A stretch of DNA of 64,000 nt from Periweissella cryptocerci. Lineage in GTDB: Bacteria; Bacillota; Bacilli; Lactobacillales; Lactobacillaceae. Shown in pieces: positions 1 to 7,494 of this stretch. How positions within the stretch are numbered: the stretch's first letter is position 1; each line of letters begins with the position of its first letter. The translations under genes were made by a program, and so were the position numbers. The stretch is taken from contig NZ_CP037940.1 in NCBI RefSeq assembly GCF_004358325.1, positions 1,364,001 to 1,428,000 on the forward strand. The letters run 5' to 3'. The notes under the pieces were generated by a model that saw nothing but the letters and a program-made list of their open reading frames with translations, made no database searches and had not been told where the DNA came from.

Positions 1-675
1 CACCCCGTTAAATCAACCCATAAATTAATCGCCACCGTTGCCTATGCCATGCAAGGCGAAATCAAATACGCCCTCGAAGGCTCAATCTTCGTGGCTGGTT
101 CGGCGATCCAATGGCTGCATGATGGCTTACACATGATTAGCACTGAACCTGAAACCAAAGTTGCCGCTACTAATTCGACCAACGATGACGAAGTGTACTT
201 TGTGCCCGCCTTCTCTGGCCTATCAGCTCCCTACTGGGATGCCGACGCCCGTGGCGCTGTCTTTGGGATTACGCGCGGTACCAACCGTGATGATTTCATC
301 AAGGCCACCTTGCAATCAATTGCCTACCAAACGCGTGATGTTATCGAAACAATGCGGGCGGACACCGGTTATGACATTGCCATCATGAATGCGGATGGTA
401 GTGCTTCCCGGAATGCCTACTTAATGCAATTCCAAGCTGACATCCTCGACGCCGAAATTCGTCGAGCTGCCGATGAAGAAACAACCGCCCTCGGAGCCGC
501 ATTCCTTGCCGGGCTCGCCGTTGGTTACTGGGATTCCATCGACCAAATTCGTGAAATGACCGTCGATGGTCGTGACTTCAACCCCGACATGGCACCCGAA
601 CGCCGTGAAACGCTATATCACGGCTGGCAACAGGCCGTTAAAGCGACCCAAGTGTTCAAACCTAAGCACCACTAA
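1..675 (+). CDS. glpK: Glycerol kinase, C-terminal part (5' end outside window)
   Basis: The reading frame is open from base 1 and stops at 675, so about 224 C-terminal residues are seen. Glycerol kinase makes sn-glycerol 3-phosphate from glycerol and ATP in the cytoplasm. The visible part is the second FGGY-family domain, with the segments [48 protein letters not shown] and LMQFQADIL, all of which I recognise from GlpK. The usual VDGGA of the nucleotide-binding region reads NADGSA here, a Gly-to-Ser change that may be a lineage feature. The phosphorylatable histidine region of Firmicutes GlpK lies upstream of the window. A terminator follows 16 bases after the stop. Confidence 0.95.
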   Translation, partial: HPVKSTHKLIATVAYAMQGEIKYALEGSIFVAGSAIQWLHDGLHMISTEPETKVAATNSTNDDEVYFVPAFSGLSAPYWDADARGAVFGITRGTNRDDFIKATLQSIAYQTRDVIETMRADTGYDIAIMNADGSASRNAYLMQFQADILDAEIRRAADEETTALGAAFLAGLAVGYWDSIDQIREMTVDGRDFNPDMAPERRETLYHGWQQAVKATQVFKPKHH

Positions 676-690
676 TTGCTACTGGAAATT

Positions 691-735
691 AAATAGGCAC
701 TACCAAGTATTTTGAGCTTGGTAGCGTCTATTTTA
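691..735 (+). terminator. Rho-independent terminator after glpK
   Basis: An inverted repeat (CTACCAAG / CTTGGTAG, extended by AAATAGGC / GTCTATTT) with a short loop is followed by TTTTATT. It lies just after the glpK stop and could also act on the opposite strand. Confidence 0.8.
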
Positions 736-760
736 TTGCGTTTATGTCATTTTCTGTTTA

Positions 761-858
761 ATACAAAATATACTTTGTATTTATGCCATTTTCCTTCTGG
801 TACAAAATATATTTTGTATTAACGCCGTTTTCCTTCTGATACAAAATATATTTTGTAT
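761..858. repeat. Three 39-bp tandem repeats, each carrying a 20-bp palindrome
   Basis: The palindrome ATACAAAATATATTTTGTAT occurs perfectly at 839-858. Near-perfect copies lie at 761-780 and 800-819. Starts are exactly 39 bp apart, and the spacer (CGTTTTCCTTCTG-like) is also repeated. The block sits between two convergent terminators, downstream of both flanking genes, so it is not in an obvious promoter. It resembles a tandem protein-binding site or a small REP-like array. Confidence 0.8.
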
Positions 859-883
859 TAACGTCGTTATCAACGCTAAAACG

Positions 884-932
884 AAAAATAGGATTCACCA
901 AGTCATTGCTAACTTTAGTGAATCCTATTTTT
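884..932 (-). terminator. Terminator of the NusG-II domain gene
   Basis: A 15-bp inverted repeat (AAAAATAGGATTCAC / GTGAATCCTATTTTT) flanks a 17-base loop. On the minus strand it ends in TTTTTC directly after the gene at 939-1391. Confidence 0.8.
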
Positions 933-938
933 AAATAT

Positions 939-1391
939 TTACGGTTGGACGATATTATCCGGTGTTGCTGTGTTCGGTTTGTCTTTACGCACCACTTCAA
1001 TCAAAATCTTGTGGGGCAAGTTGACCGCGGTTTGTCCAGGCTTGGAGATCCAGCTCGTTCGCACCGCAATTTGATTAGGGGTTTCATCGCGATAATCACG
1101 AATTCGATTCCCATCAACTTCGATTATGTTATATTTACCACCGCTCCATTTATAGTTAATGAAGTAATGCTTTTTGTTTTTAGTTAAATTAACTGTTTTG
1201 AGAAGCTTACCATCGCGCGTGATGTTGGCAACCAAGTCACTGTTAGCATTGTTTAATGCCGAATTGTGCTGTTGCACGCCAAAAATCACCAACGGTAGGA
1301 AAGAGAGCAAAATAAGACTAACAACGATGATGTAGTCAAACGGCTTAATCATGTAACGATATTTGCGAATCGTTTGAATTGCTTGCTTCAC
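939..1391 (-). CDS. NusG domain II-containing (DUF1312-type) membrane-anchored protein
   Basis: A 150-residue protein with one N-terminal membrane segment (about residues 18-40, FDYIIVVSLILLSFLPLVIFG) and an exposed C-terminal domain. Within that domain IRDYRDETPNQIAVRTSW followed by ISKPGQTAVNLPHKILIEV matches the NusG-II/DUF1312 pattern. Family members usually have a cysteine pair here (CPDQ..C, VCLPH); both are replaced (TPNQ, VNLPH), so no Cys-based chemistry is possible. The start is GTG at 1391 with AAAGGGAG upstream. The role of the family is unknown; it often sits near lipid or quinone genes in other Firmicutes, but here it is a single-gene unit. Confidence 0.8.
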   Translation of the reverse strand: MKQAIQTIRKYRYMIKPFDYIIVVSLILLSFLPLVIFGVQQHNSALNNANSDLVANITRDGKLLKTVNLTKNKKHYFINYKWSGGKYNIIEVDGNRIRDYRDETPNQIAVRTSWISKPGQTAVNLPHKILIEVVRKDKPNTATPDNIVQP

Positions 1392-1648
1392 TTTGTTTTC
1401 TCCCTTTCTTTAAATAAGTATTTCAACAAAAAACAATTATAGCACGGCGGCCAAGTAATATTCATAGATATTTTAGTAAAAATGTAGTAACATGAAAAAG
1501 TTTGTTATTGCGTCACCAAACTGTCGATGCGTTGCTGTCATCTAATTATCTACATATTTCTTAGAAATCATTTTTACAGCCGCGTATTTGTCATAAAAAA
1601 ACGACCTATCAAGCCGCTATTTATTTGCTAACCGTGAAAGGGAGTATT

Positions 1649-2838
1649 ATGCAAAAAACAGTTAAACATAGTTTATTTTTAATCCCCGGAATTGTCTTAC
1701 TTGGAGCCGTATTGCGGATTCCAATCACCACGATTCCACCAGTTTTGGATTCAATTGCCAAAGGCTTACACGTACCGGTCTCATCATTAGGGATTTTGAC
1801 CACATTACCACTGTTAGCCTTCGCCATTTTCTCACCAGTTGCCCCTTGGGTCGCACGTAAATTGGGAAATGAAGGTGCCTTTGCCGCCGTCTTAGTTCTG
1901 ATGATTGTCGGCTCAATCATCCGGATCATTTCAACCCCAATGATGTTTTTAGGGACATTGTTAGTCGGTATCGGAATTGCCTTTATGAACGTTTTGTTAC
2001 CAACCCTCATTAGTGCTAATTTCCCCACCAAAGTCGGTTTGTACACATCAGTTTACGTCTTCACTATGGGACTGACAACAGCCGGAGCATCTGCTTTAGC
2101 TGTGCCAATCGTGAAGGCAACCAGTTGGCAAACATTAATCATCATTTTGACGATTGCCGTTGTGATTGCTTTAATCGTTTGGTTACCAAACTTGAAATAC
2201 AACCAACGTGCCACCCGTAACAGTGCTAGCAAGGCACCAAAAGTACCATCTGCTTGGAAAAATAAAACAGCTTGGTTAATGTTAGTTTTTGCTGGTATCC
2301 AATCAGCAATCTTCTACACATCAATCGCTTGGTTACCAACGATTGCCACCGGCTTTGGTTTATCAGGTAGCATGGCTGGATTATTAGCCGGAATCAATGC
2401 ATTAGTAACGTTGCCAGTTTCATTCTTAGTACCAAATTTCGTTACTGGCTGGAACAAAAAGAATCGTCAAATTTTCTTAATTGTTGCCTCAGCCTTTGCC
2501 GCAATTTCTTACATTATGATTTTCTTCGGTAACGCCTCATTTGGTTTCTGGTTAGTCTTGAACATCTTGAACGGTCTCGCAACCGGATCATTGTTCCCTT
2601 ACTTGATGGCTTCATTGAGTAACAAGACTAAAAATCCATACGAAACTTCTGAACTTTCAGGAATGGTTAACTCTGGTGGTTACTTGATTGCCGCTATTGG
2701 ACCTGCCTTGTTTGGGACTGCTTACTCAGCTTTCCACTCATGTCATAGAATCCACAAATCATCGTCCTCTTAATCGCAATTGTCATCATGGCAATTACCG
2801 GGATGATGGTCGAACGTAAAGAAAAAATCTTTGATTAG
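1649..2838 (+). pseudogene. MFS transporter of the CynX/NimT type, frameshifted near its 3' end
   Basis: The start at 1649 is set by AAAGGGAG four bases upstream. The protein has eleven clear membrane segments of the major facilitator family, with the CynX/NimT-like opening VLLGAVLRIPITTIPPVLDSIAKG. Such proteins export or import small anions or heterocycles. The frame stays intact to GPALFGTAYSAFHS at about 2740, then runs out of frame to a stop at 2771. The expected last helix and tail (NPQIIVLLIAIVIMAITG, then MMVERKEKIFD) is encoded in another frame from 2749 to 2838, so one base is missing or two are extra between 2738 and 2748. This is a recent mutation or an assembly error. A functional protein without TM12 is unlikely but possible. 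Confidence 0.8.
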
Positions 2839-2860
2839 TTTCATATGAATAACCGCAATT

Positions 2861-2920
2861 AAAAAGTTTTCCACCATGGTGTGTAACCGCAAAGTTATAC
2901 ACTGGTGGAAAACTTTTTTT
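2861..2920 (+). terminator. Terminator after the MFS gene
   Basis: A long stem (AAAAAGTTTTCCACCA / TGGTGGAAAACTTTTT with further pairing GTGTAAC / GTTATAC) ends in TTTTTTTG. It could be bidirectional. Confidence 0.85.
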
Positions 2921-2927
2921 GTTTTAT

Positions 2928-2954
2928 TTATCCACAAGTTCATCTTTATCCACA
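2928..2954 (+). other. Two perfect DnaA boxes
   Basis: TTATCCACA occurs at 2928-2936 and again at 2946-2954 in the same orientation, 18 bp start to start. This is the consensus 9-mer bound by DnaA. No dnaA, dnaN or AT-rich unwinding region is visible nearby, so it is more likely a DnaA-titration or regulatory cluster than oriC. Confidence 0.65.
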
Positions 2955-2997
2955 GTCTCGTCGTGTACTTGCCACTGCGTCGAATTTCGGCTCTATT

Positions 2998-3242
2998 TCG
3001 TCTGACGTGGGATTGAATAAAATTGGCCACTCCGTGCCAGTAAATTACTTGGCGCACCACGCTGGAAGCAGCCTCCCAAGCCAAAGTACGGTCTTGGTCG
3101 GTTCGGACAAGCTGGGACTCTAAGGAATAAATTCCTAAGACTCCTCATCTTATCCTCAGCGGAAATATGTGCTTCACACACATTCCCCCAGTCGCGGTGT
3201 AAAGTCTGCGACCGCCAAGTAATTTCCAGCCACTCCGTTAGT
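2998..3242. repeat. Intergenic repeat copy A (about 245 bp, inverted-repeat ends)
   Basis: About 80% identical by eye to the reverse complement of 57822-58072. Terminal arms GTGCCAGTAAATTACTTGGC (3034-3053) and the complementary segment at 3213-3233 can pair. Internal hairpins include CTAAGGAATAAATTCCTAAG and GTCGC...GCGAC. A spurious minus-strand ORF (2993-3181) runs through it. It looks like a MITE-like element or a structured RNA unit. The remaining stretch to the zwf promoter (3243-3540) shows nothing I can name. Confidence 0.75.
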
Positions 3243-3557
3243 TCTAGGTTCTAACCTAATTGTTGTAGACATAGATTCAGTGATTAATGAAACAAAATGC
3301 TGAGATGTTTTTCGTACCGGTTCTCAAGCATACACGCAGACTGCTTCTGCTTGGTGCGCCAAGCCTTTTTCTGCAAATAATATCAACAAACTTATTAATC
3401 AGTTGCAGCTTATAATTCTCGCACAATCCTAAGCGGAATTTAGTAAAAACTAATTAACCATCTATACCAATGTAACTCATTTTCACAATACTCTAAACTT
3501 CATGAAAAATCTTTTCATAAATTAGGCAAAAATATCGCATGTAAGGGCTTTCTAGTA

Positions 3558-3563
3558 TATAAT
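3558..3563 (+). promoter_or_regulatory. Probable -10 box of zwf
   Basis: TATAAT lies 58 bases before the zwf start. No good -35 match is seen at 17 bp spacing. Confidence 0.45.
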
Positions 3564-3621
3564 AGTTGATATACGGAAATTGAAATTATTCCATAAACAT
3601 TGCTTAAAGGAGATATTTATC

Positions 3622-5082
3622 GTGCCTAAAGAAATTACAACATTGGTTACATTTTTCGGTGCCACTGGTGACCTCGCCAAGCGTAAGTTATACCCATCTG
3701 TTTACAACCTCTACAAGAAAGGTTTCTTGGTAGAACATTTTGGAATCCTTGGGACTTCACGTGCGGAACTCTCAACCAAGCAATTCCAAGTTATGGTTCA
3801 CGATTCAATTAAAGAATTCATGAACGAAGAAGCTCCACAAGACTTCCTCAAGCACTTTGATTACCAACGTGCAGATATCACAACGCCTGAAGATTACGCC
3901 CCACTTAAGGCCTTGATTGAAGAAATGGACGAAAAGTTCGCCTTGAAGGGTAACCGGATTTTCTATATGTCTGTTGCTCCTCGTTTCTTTGGTACGGTTG
4001 CTAAGCTTTTGAAGTCAGAAGGTCTCCTTTCAGAAAATGGTGAATTCAACCGTTTGATGATTGAAAAGCCTTTCGGTTCAGATTACGAAACAGCCGAAAA
4101 ATTGAACAACGAATTATCACACGCCTTCAGCGAAGACCAAGTTTACCGAATTGACCACTACCTCGGTAAGGAAATGGTGCAAAATATCGCTGCATTGCGT
4201 TTCGGTAACCCAATGTTCACTAAGTCATGGAACCGTGACTCAATCGATAATATCCAAGTTACCCTTTCTGAAACTCTCGGGGTTGAAGACCGTGCCGGTT
4301 ACTATGATACTGCCGGTGCTTTGCGTGATATGATTCAAAACCACACGATGCAAATCGTTGGTTGGTTAGCAATGGATGAACCAGCTACTTGGACTGACCG
4401 CGATATTCGGATTGCCAAGAACGCAGCGTTCAACTCATTGAAGATTTACACTCCTGATGAAGTTGCTGAAAACTTTGTCCGCGGTCAATACGGCCCTAAC
4501 GCCATTGGCACTCAAGTCGGTTACTTGGATGAAAAAGACGTACCAGCTGATTCACAAAACAACACTTTTGTTGCTGGTAAGTTGCAATTCGATTCATACC
4601 GTTGGCAAGGTGTACCATTCTACATCCGGACTGGTAAGCGTTTAGCTGCTAAGACTACTCGTATCGACATTGTCTTCAAGAAAGACTATAACTTGTTCGA
4701 TTCAAACCAACCATTGTCTAACGATGTGTTGACAATCATCATCGATCCAGAAGGTCGGATTGAATACAAGATTGCTGCCAAGGCAACAACTGCTGAATTC
4801 AAGACTCGTCCTATCACTTTGAAGTGGAAAGCTTCTGATGAAGATAAAGCCCAAACTCCAGAACCATACGAACGCATGATTCACGATACCATGGATGGTA
4901 ACGGATCTAACTTCGCTGACTGGAATGGTGTGGCGGTTGCTTGGAAGTTCGTTGATGCCGTACAATCAGCATGGGATTCTGTACACCAAGACTTCCCTAA
5001 CTATGTTTCAGGCACTATGGGACCTGCTGCGTCTGACGAATTATTGGAACGCGAAGACCGTGAATGGATTTACAAAGGCTAA
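3622..5082 (+). CDS. zwf: Glucose-6-phosphate 1-dehydrogenase
   Basis: Oxidises glucose 6-phosphate to 6-phosphogluconolactone, the first step of the phosphoketolase route in heterofermentative lactic acid bacteria. The GTG at 3622 is chosen because AAAGGAG lies ten bases upstream and the product (486 residues, VPKEITTLVTFFGATGDL...) then starts like the Leuconostoc enzyme; a longer ATG start at 3580 has no ribosome site. Coenzyme motif GATGDLAKRK is at residues 13-22. The active-site segment RIDHYLGKEMVQN starts at residue 176, with the expected His179 and Lys183. Arg47 matches the coenzyme-phosphate-binding arginine of the dual NAD/NADP Leuconostoc enzyme. It is a single-gene unit with its own promoter and terminator. 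Confidence 0.97.
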   Translation: MPKEITTLVTFFGATGDLAKRKLYPSVYNLYKKGFLVEHFGILGTSRAELSTKQFQVMVHDSIKEFMNEEAPQDFLKHFDYQRADITTPEDYAPLKALIEEMDEKFALKGNRIFYMSVAPRFFGTVAKLLKSEGLLSENGEFNRLMIEKPFGSDYETAEKLNNELSHAFSEDQVYRIDHYLGKEMVQNIAALRFGNPMFTKSWNRDSIDNIQVTLSETLGVEDRAGYYDTAGALRDMIQNHTMQIVGWLAMDEPATWTDRDIRIAKNAAFNSLKIYTPDEVAENFVRGQYGPNAIGTQVGYLDEKDVPADSQNNTFVAGKLQFDSYRWQGVPFYIRTGKRLAAKTTRIDIVFKKDYNLFDSNQPLSNDVLTIIIDPEGRIEYKIAAKATTAEFKTRPITLKWKASDEDKAQTPEPYERMIHDTMDGNGSNFADWNGVAVAWKFVDAVQSAWDSVHQDFPNYVSGTMGPAASDELLEREDREWIYKG

Positions 5083-5100
5083 TTACTAATATTTAACCGC

Positions 5101-5146
5101 AAAAAAGACTTAACCAAGCGCAAATGCGTGCGGTTAAGTCTTTTTC
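5101..5146 (+). terminator. Terminator of zwf
   Basis: AAAAAGACTTAACC pairs with GGTTAAGTCTTTTT, followed by C and an AT-rich stretch. It begins 18 bases after the zwf stop. Confidence 0.85.
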
Positions 5147-5320
5147 AATATAATTATATATAAAGATAACGCCGTTACAGCAACGTTATCAGTCCGTCGT
5201 CCCTACTTGTCACTCGCGCATCAATAAGATTCCAATTCAAACCACCATCTACATAATAAAAAATAGAGAAAAATAAGACGTTAGACCATCTAATTTTGCC
5301 CCATTTCAAATATTAACTAA

Positions 5321-5479
5321 TTAATCCAAACCAGCCGTCTTTCGTTGCATTCGGTTTGCTTCATCAGCTACATACTTCAGAACTGTATGAAATTCTTTAC
5401 GTGTCGCTTGTTCAGAAAAATGAACATAGTTACGATCATATTTATCAACAATTGCTTGTGCTAATTCTTTATCAGTCAT
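5321..5479 (-). CDS. 52-residue protein overlapping the zeta-type kinase gene
   Basis: This short reading frame (MTDKELAQAIVDKYDRNYV... to RMQRKTAGLD) begins inside the last codons of the zeta-type gene, an 8-base overlap, so the two should be translationally coupled. Composition is charged and helical, with no membrane segment. I do not recognise a family. The tight coupling to a zeta-type toxin makes an antitoxin or accessory role possible, although epsilon/PezA antitoxins normally lie upstream of the toxin and carry other folds. A plain conserved hypothetical is equally possible. Confidence 0.55.
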   Translation of the reverse strand: MTDKELAQAIVDKYDRNYVHFSEQATRKEFHTVLKYVADEANRMQRKTAGLD

Positions 5480-6142
5480 CCAACAACTCCTCCAATTCTT
5501 CTTTGGTGTATTTCTTTTGTAACACTGTTTCTACATCGTTAGCATCAGAAATTATTTCTGATATGCGATTTTGATAATCCTTAATAACAATATGCAAATC
5601 TACGCTATCGCCTAATTTAGCTTTAACTAATGCGATATTTTCTCGTGATTTGAAATATGCTTCTATAAACACATCTTTAGGAATGTATCGCCCCTCAGTT
5701 CGCTCGCGTTCCTTAGTAAATTGCCACGCAATGATTGGATCTTGGTAGACAAAGTAAATGGTTGGTTGAAAATTATGGTGAATCGCACGTTCAACATTTG
5801 TTAAAGCACGACTGAATGCAAACGTACCATCTAGAATGAATGATAACTTTCGTTCAATCACCTTAGTATACGAAAATTCAACTAACCAAGATGCACCACG
5901 TTGAAACTCATCTGAGTTATCACCTGTATAACCCGGAAATTCAGCGCGGAATTCGTCAGCATCAATCCTAATAATATTCACGTATAGTTCAGACAACGCA
6001 GTAGCTACTTCTGTCTTACCAGCACCAGGAGTGCCAGCCATAAACACAGCTGCATGATCATCTTGTGATTCGACATCACCAATCAATTTTTTAAGAACTC
6101 TCGGCGGTGTTCCTTGGCATATACCACTGATTCATCATCCAT
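5472..6142 (-). pseudogene. Zeta-toxin-type P-loop kinase, frameshifted in an A6 run near the 5' end
   Basis: Zeta/PezT-type kinases phosphorylate UDP-N-acetylglucosamine and can poison wall synthesis. The main frame (TTG at 6086 to stop at 5472, 204 residues) has Walker A GTPGAGKT, the ILDGTFAFS segment and a catalytic region DADEFR. The best start is the ATG at 6142, with GAGGAATGAGA upstream. It opens MDDESVVYAKEHRREFLK but meets a stop at 6083-6085 because the run at 6087-6092 has six A on the coding strand; seven would restore the frame (FLKKLIGDVES). The internal TTG has no good ribosome site. This may be an inactivating mutation, a phase-variable tract, slippage or a sequencing error. 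The stop overlaps the 52-residue gene downstream. Confidence 0.8.
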
Positions 6143-6404
6143 TCTCATTCCTCACTTGTATTGTTCTACCCTCTCATTATACTCCGTACCGTGCTCTGCA
6201 TACTTATATTCAACATTTTTAAACACTGAATATAAATCTCTTATCGATCCCAATTTTATCCGCCTACAATTTCCTTTGCAAGCTTAGGGCCGTGCAATTG
6301 ACGAGCAACTAGACCTTTATGGTTGTAGATTGTATTGCGCCGTTAGCATAGTGTCAATAAGTTACCATTATATGATGTCATTTCGTTAGTAAAATTCGCC
6401 ATAG
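6143..6404. other. Intergenic stretch without a recognisable gene
   Basis: It holds the promoter side of the zeta-type gene. On the minus strand a 28-codon open piece (NTIYNHKGLVARQLHGPKLA..., about 6257-6342) has coding-like composition but no start, and could be a gene remnant. Nothing else can be supported. Confidence 0.4.
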
Positions 6405-6444
6405 AAAAAATAGGCTCAAGAATTTTTTAATCTTGAGTCCATTT
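6405..6444 (-). terminator. Terminator of the 117-residue membrane protein gene
   Basis: GGCTCAAGA pairs with TCTTGAGTC around an AT loop, flanked by A and T runs. It lies about 35 bases after the stop at 6478. Confidence 0.75.
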
Positions 6445-6477
6445 TAACTTAATTACATTGGGTTTTGTCCTCTTTTT

Positions 6478-6831
6478 TTAGTTGCGATTAATGACATGTG
6501 TCTGGGCATCAATCTGCTTACTGATTAAACTTTGATTATCAAGCATAGCTTCGAGCAAACGTGTTTGTGCTTGGGCATTATACGCAGTTGTTGCCAAGTT
6601 TTCATAAAATTTAATGCCAATCTCCACAAAGAAATACCAAATACCGGCACCAATAAGGCCTCCAGCACCATACACGATTACCATTGCAGCTGGTAATGAA
6701 CTATTAGCTGATTGAAAAAGTGCACTCATTGCAATTCCTGACAAAAAAATACCTGCCGCACAGACAATACCGACGATTCGCATCACTAGGACATACCCAA
6801 AGCCAACTGATCTTTCTCTTTCTTCTGACAT
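6478..6831 (-). CDS. Small two-TM membrane protein of unknown function
   Basis: 117 residues. Two membrane segments (about residues 10-37 and 45-70) are followed by a cytoplasmic, Gln/Ala-rich helical tail (QAQTRLLEAMLDNQSLISKQID). There is an upstream AGGAGT-like ribosome site and a terminator after the stop, so it is a single-gene unit. I do not recognise a named family. The layout resembles small DUF4282-like membrane proteins, but no defining motif is visible, so this stays a hypothetical protein. Confidence 0.65.
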   Translation of the reverse strand: MSEERERSVGFGYVLVMRIVGIVCAAGIFLSGIAMSALFQSANSSLPAAMVIVYGAGGLIGAGIWYFFVEIGIKFYENLATTAYNAQAQTRLLEAMLDNQSLISKQIDAQTHVINRN

Positions 6832-7095
6832 ATTCCTACTCCTTCACCGTTTTAACGCACAATTAACCTACTATGTAACCTTGCAGTCAATTTGTTTTTT
6901 CATTTACGTTACTTTATACATTAATTATACCTTTGTAACACCGATTAACGGAGCGATATGCTTACCTGATACTTCTGTTTGTAACGTCATTCGATGTAGT
7001 GCGAATTATTAACATTCCTTGCCGACATATTTTTTTCGATTTCTTGCTGGTGTAACCGCATTTTATTTTGTTCTGTCGCGGCCACCGCTTCATTT

Positions 7096-7437
7096 GTGAG
7101 CGCAAACTACACTGCTGTACCAGCCGAATTAACTAATCGCTACGGTATCGAAAACTTAATTGCACTGCGTTTGAATGACGACTATATGAACCGCGAAATT
7201 CCCGAACATACCATTGCTTTTATCAATCCCCCCGCAGCAATCATAAACGGCGATATTGTCGCCCTTGCATTTCCTGAGCGGAGCCACGCTTTACTGCGCG
7301 GCTATCATGAAAATGCGACATGGTTATTCGAACCTAGTAGTTATAACGTACTCAATACAAATCTGGCATATTCCAACTTAGACCATCAGCAAATTTTATT
7401 TCTCGGCAAAGTTATTGGTTTCACGCAAATATTATAA
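7096..7437 (+). pseudogene. Decayed S24/LexA-type peptidase domain of a phage-like repressor
   Basis: Only the C-terminal domain remains (about 113 residues). NDDYMNREIPEHTIAFI...INGDIVALAF...LGKVIGF follows the CI/LexA pattern 'GDSMNxxIPxGxxVxV...NGDIVAV...LGKVVG'. The catalytic Ser is replaced (DYM instead of DSM) and the Lys region reads ALLRGY, so self-cleavage is not expected. No helix-turn-helix is found upstream in any frame, and the GTG has no ribosome site. It is probably a remnant of a Cro/CI-family repressor from a former mobile element. Confidence 0.6.
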
Positions 7438-7446
7438 ATAACCAAA

Positions 7447-7478
7447 AGGACCGTAAAATCAATTGATTTTACGGTCCT
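7447..7478. terminator. Bidirectional terminator between converging genes
   Basis: A perfect 32-base palindrome (AGGACCGTAAAATCAA and its complement) is flanked by A and T runs. It serves the LRR-WxL gene on the minus strand. Confidence 0.8.
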
Positions 7479-7494
7479 ACTTTTGTTACATAAC

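Noticed and set aside
761..858. Possible CRISPR array
   Set aside because: Spacers are repeated as well as the palindromes, only three units exist, and no cas genes are near.
758..1000. Minus-strand ORF with a 13-residue repeat (KYILYQKENG...)
   Set aside because: It is produced by the 39-bp palindromic DNA repeat (39 is a multiple of three) and overlaps the end of the NusG-II gene in another frame.
2928..2954. Replication origin
   Set aside because: Only two DnaA boxes, no dnaA or dnaN, no AT-rich unwinding region next to them.
2993..3181. 62-residue minus-strand ORF, similar to the 62-residue plus-strand ORF at 57880-58068
   Set aside because: Both lie wholly inside intergenic repeat copies A and B. 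Their similarity follows from the DNA repeat, and neither has a ribosome site or a gene-like setting.
3580..3621. Longer start of zwf at 3580
   Set aside because: The extension has no ribosome site and contains the Shine-Dalgarno of the GTG at 3622.
5166..5191. Short inverted repeat GATAAC...GTTATC after zwf, considered as an attachment site or second terminator
   Set aside because: Weak stem, no T-run, no partner repeat and no integrase nearby.
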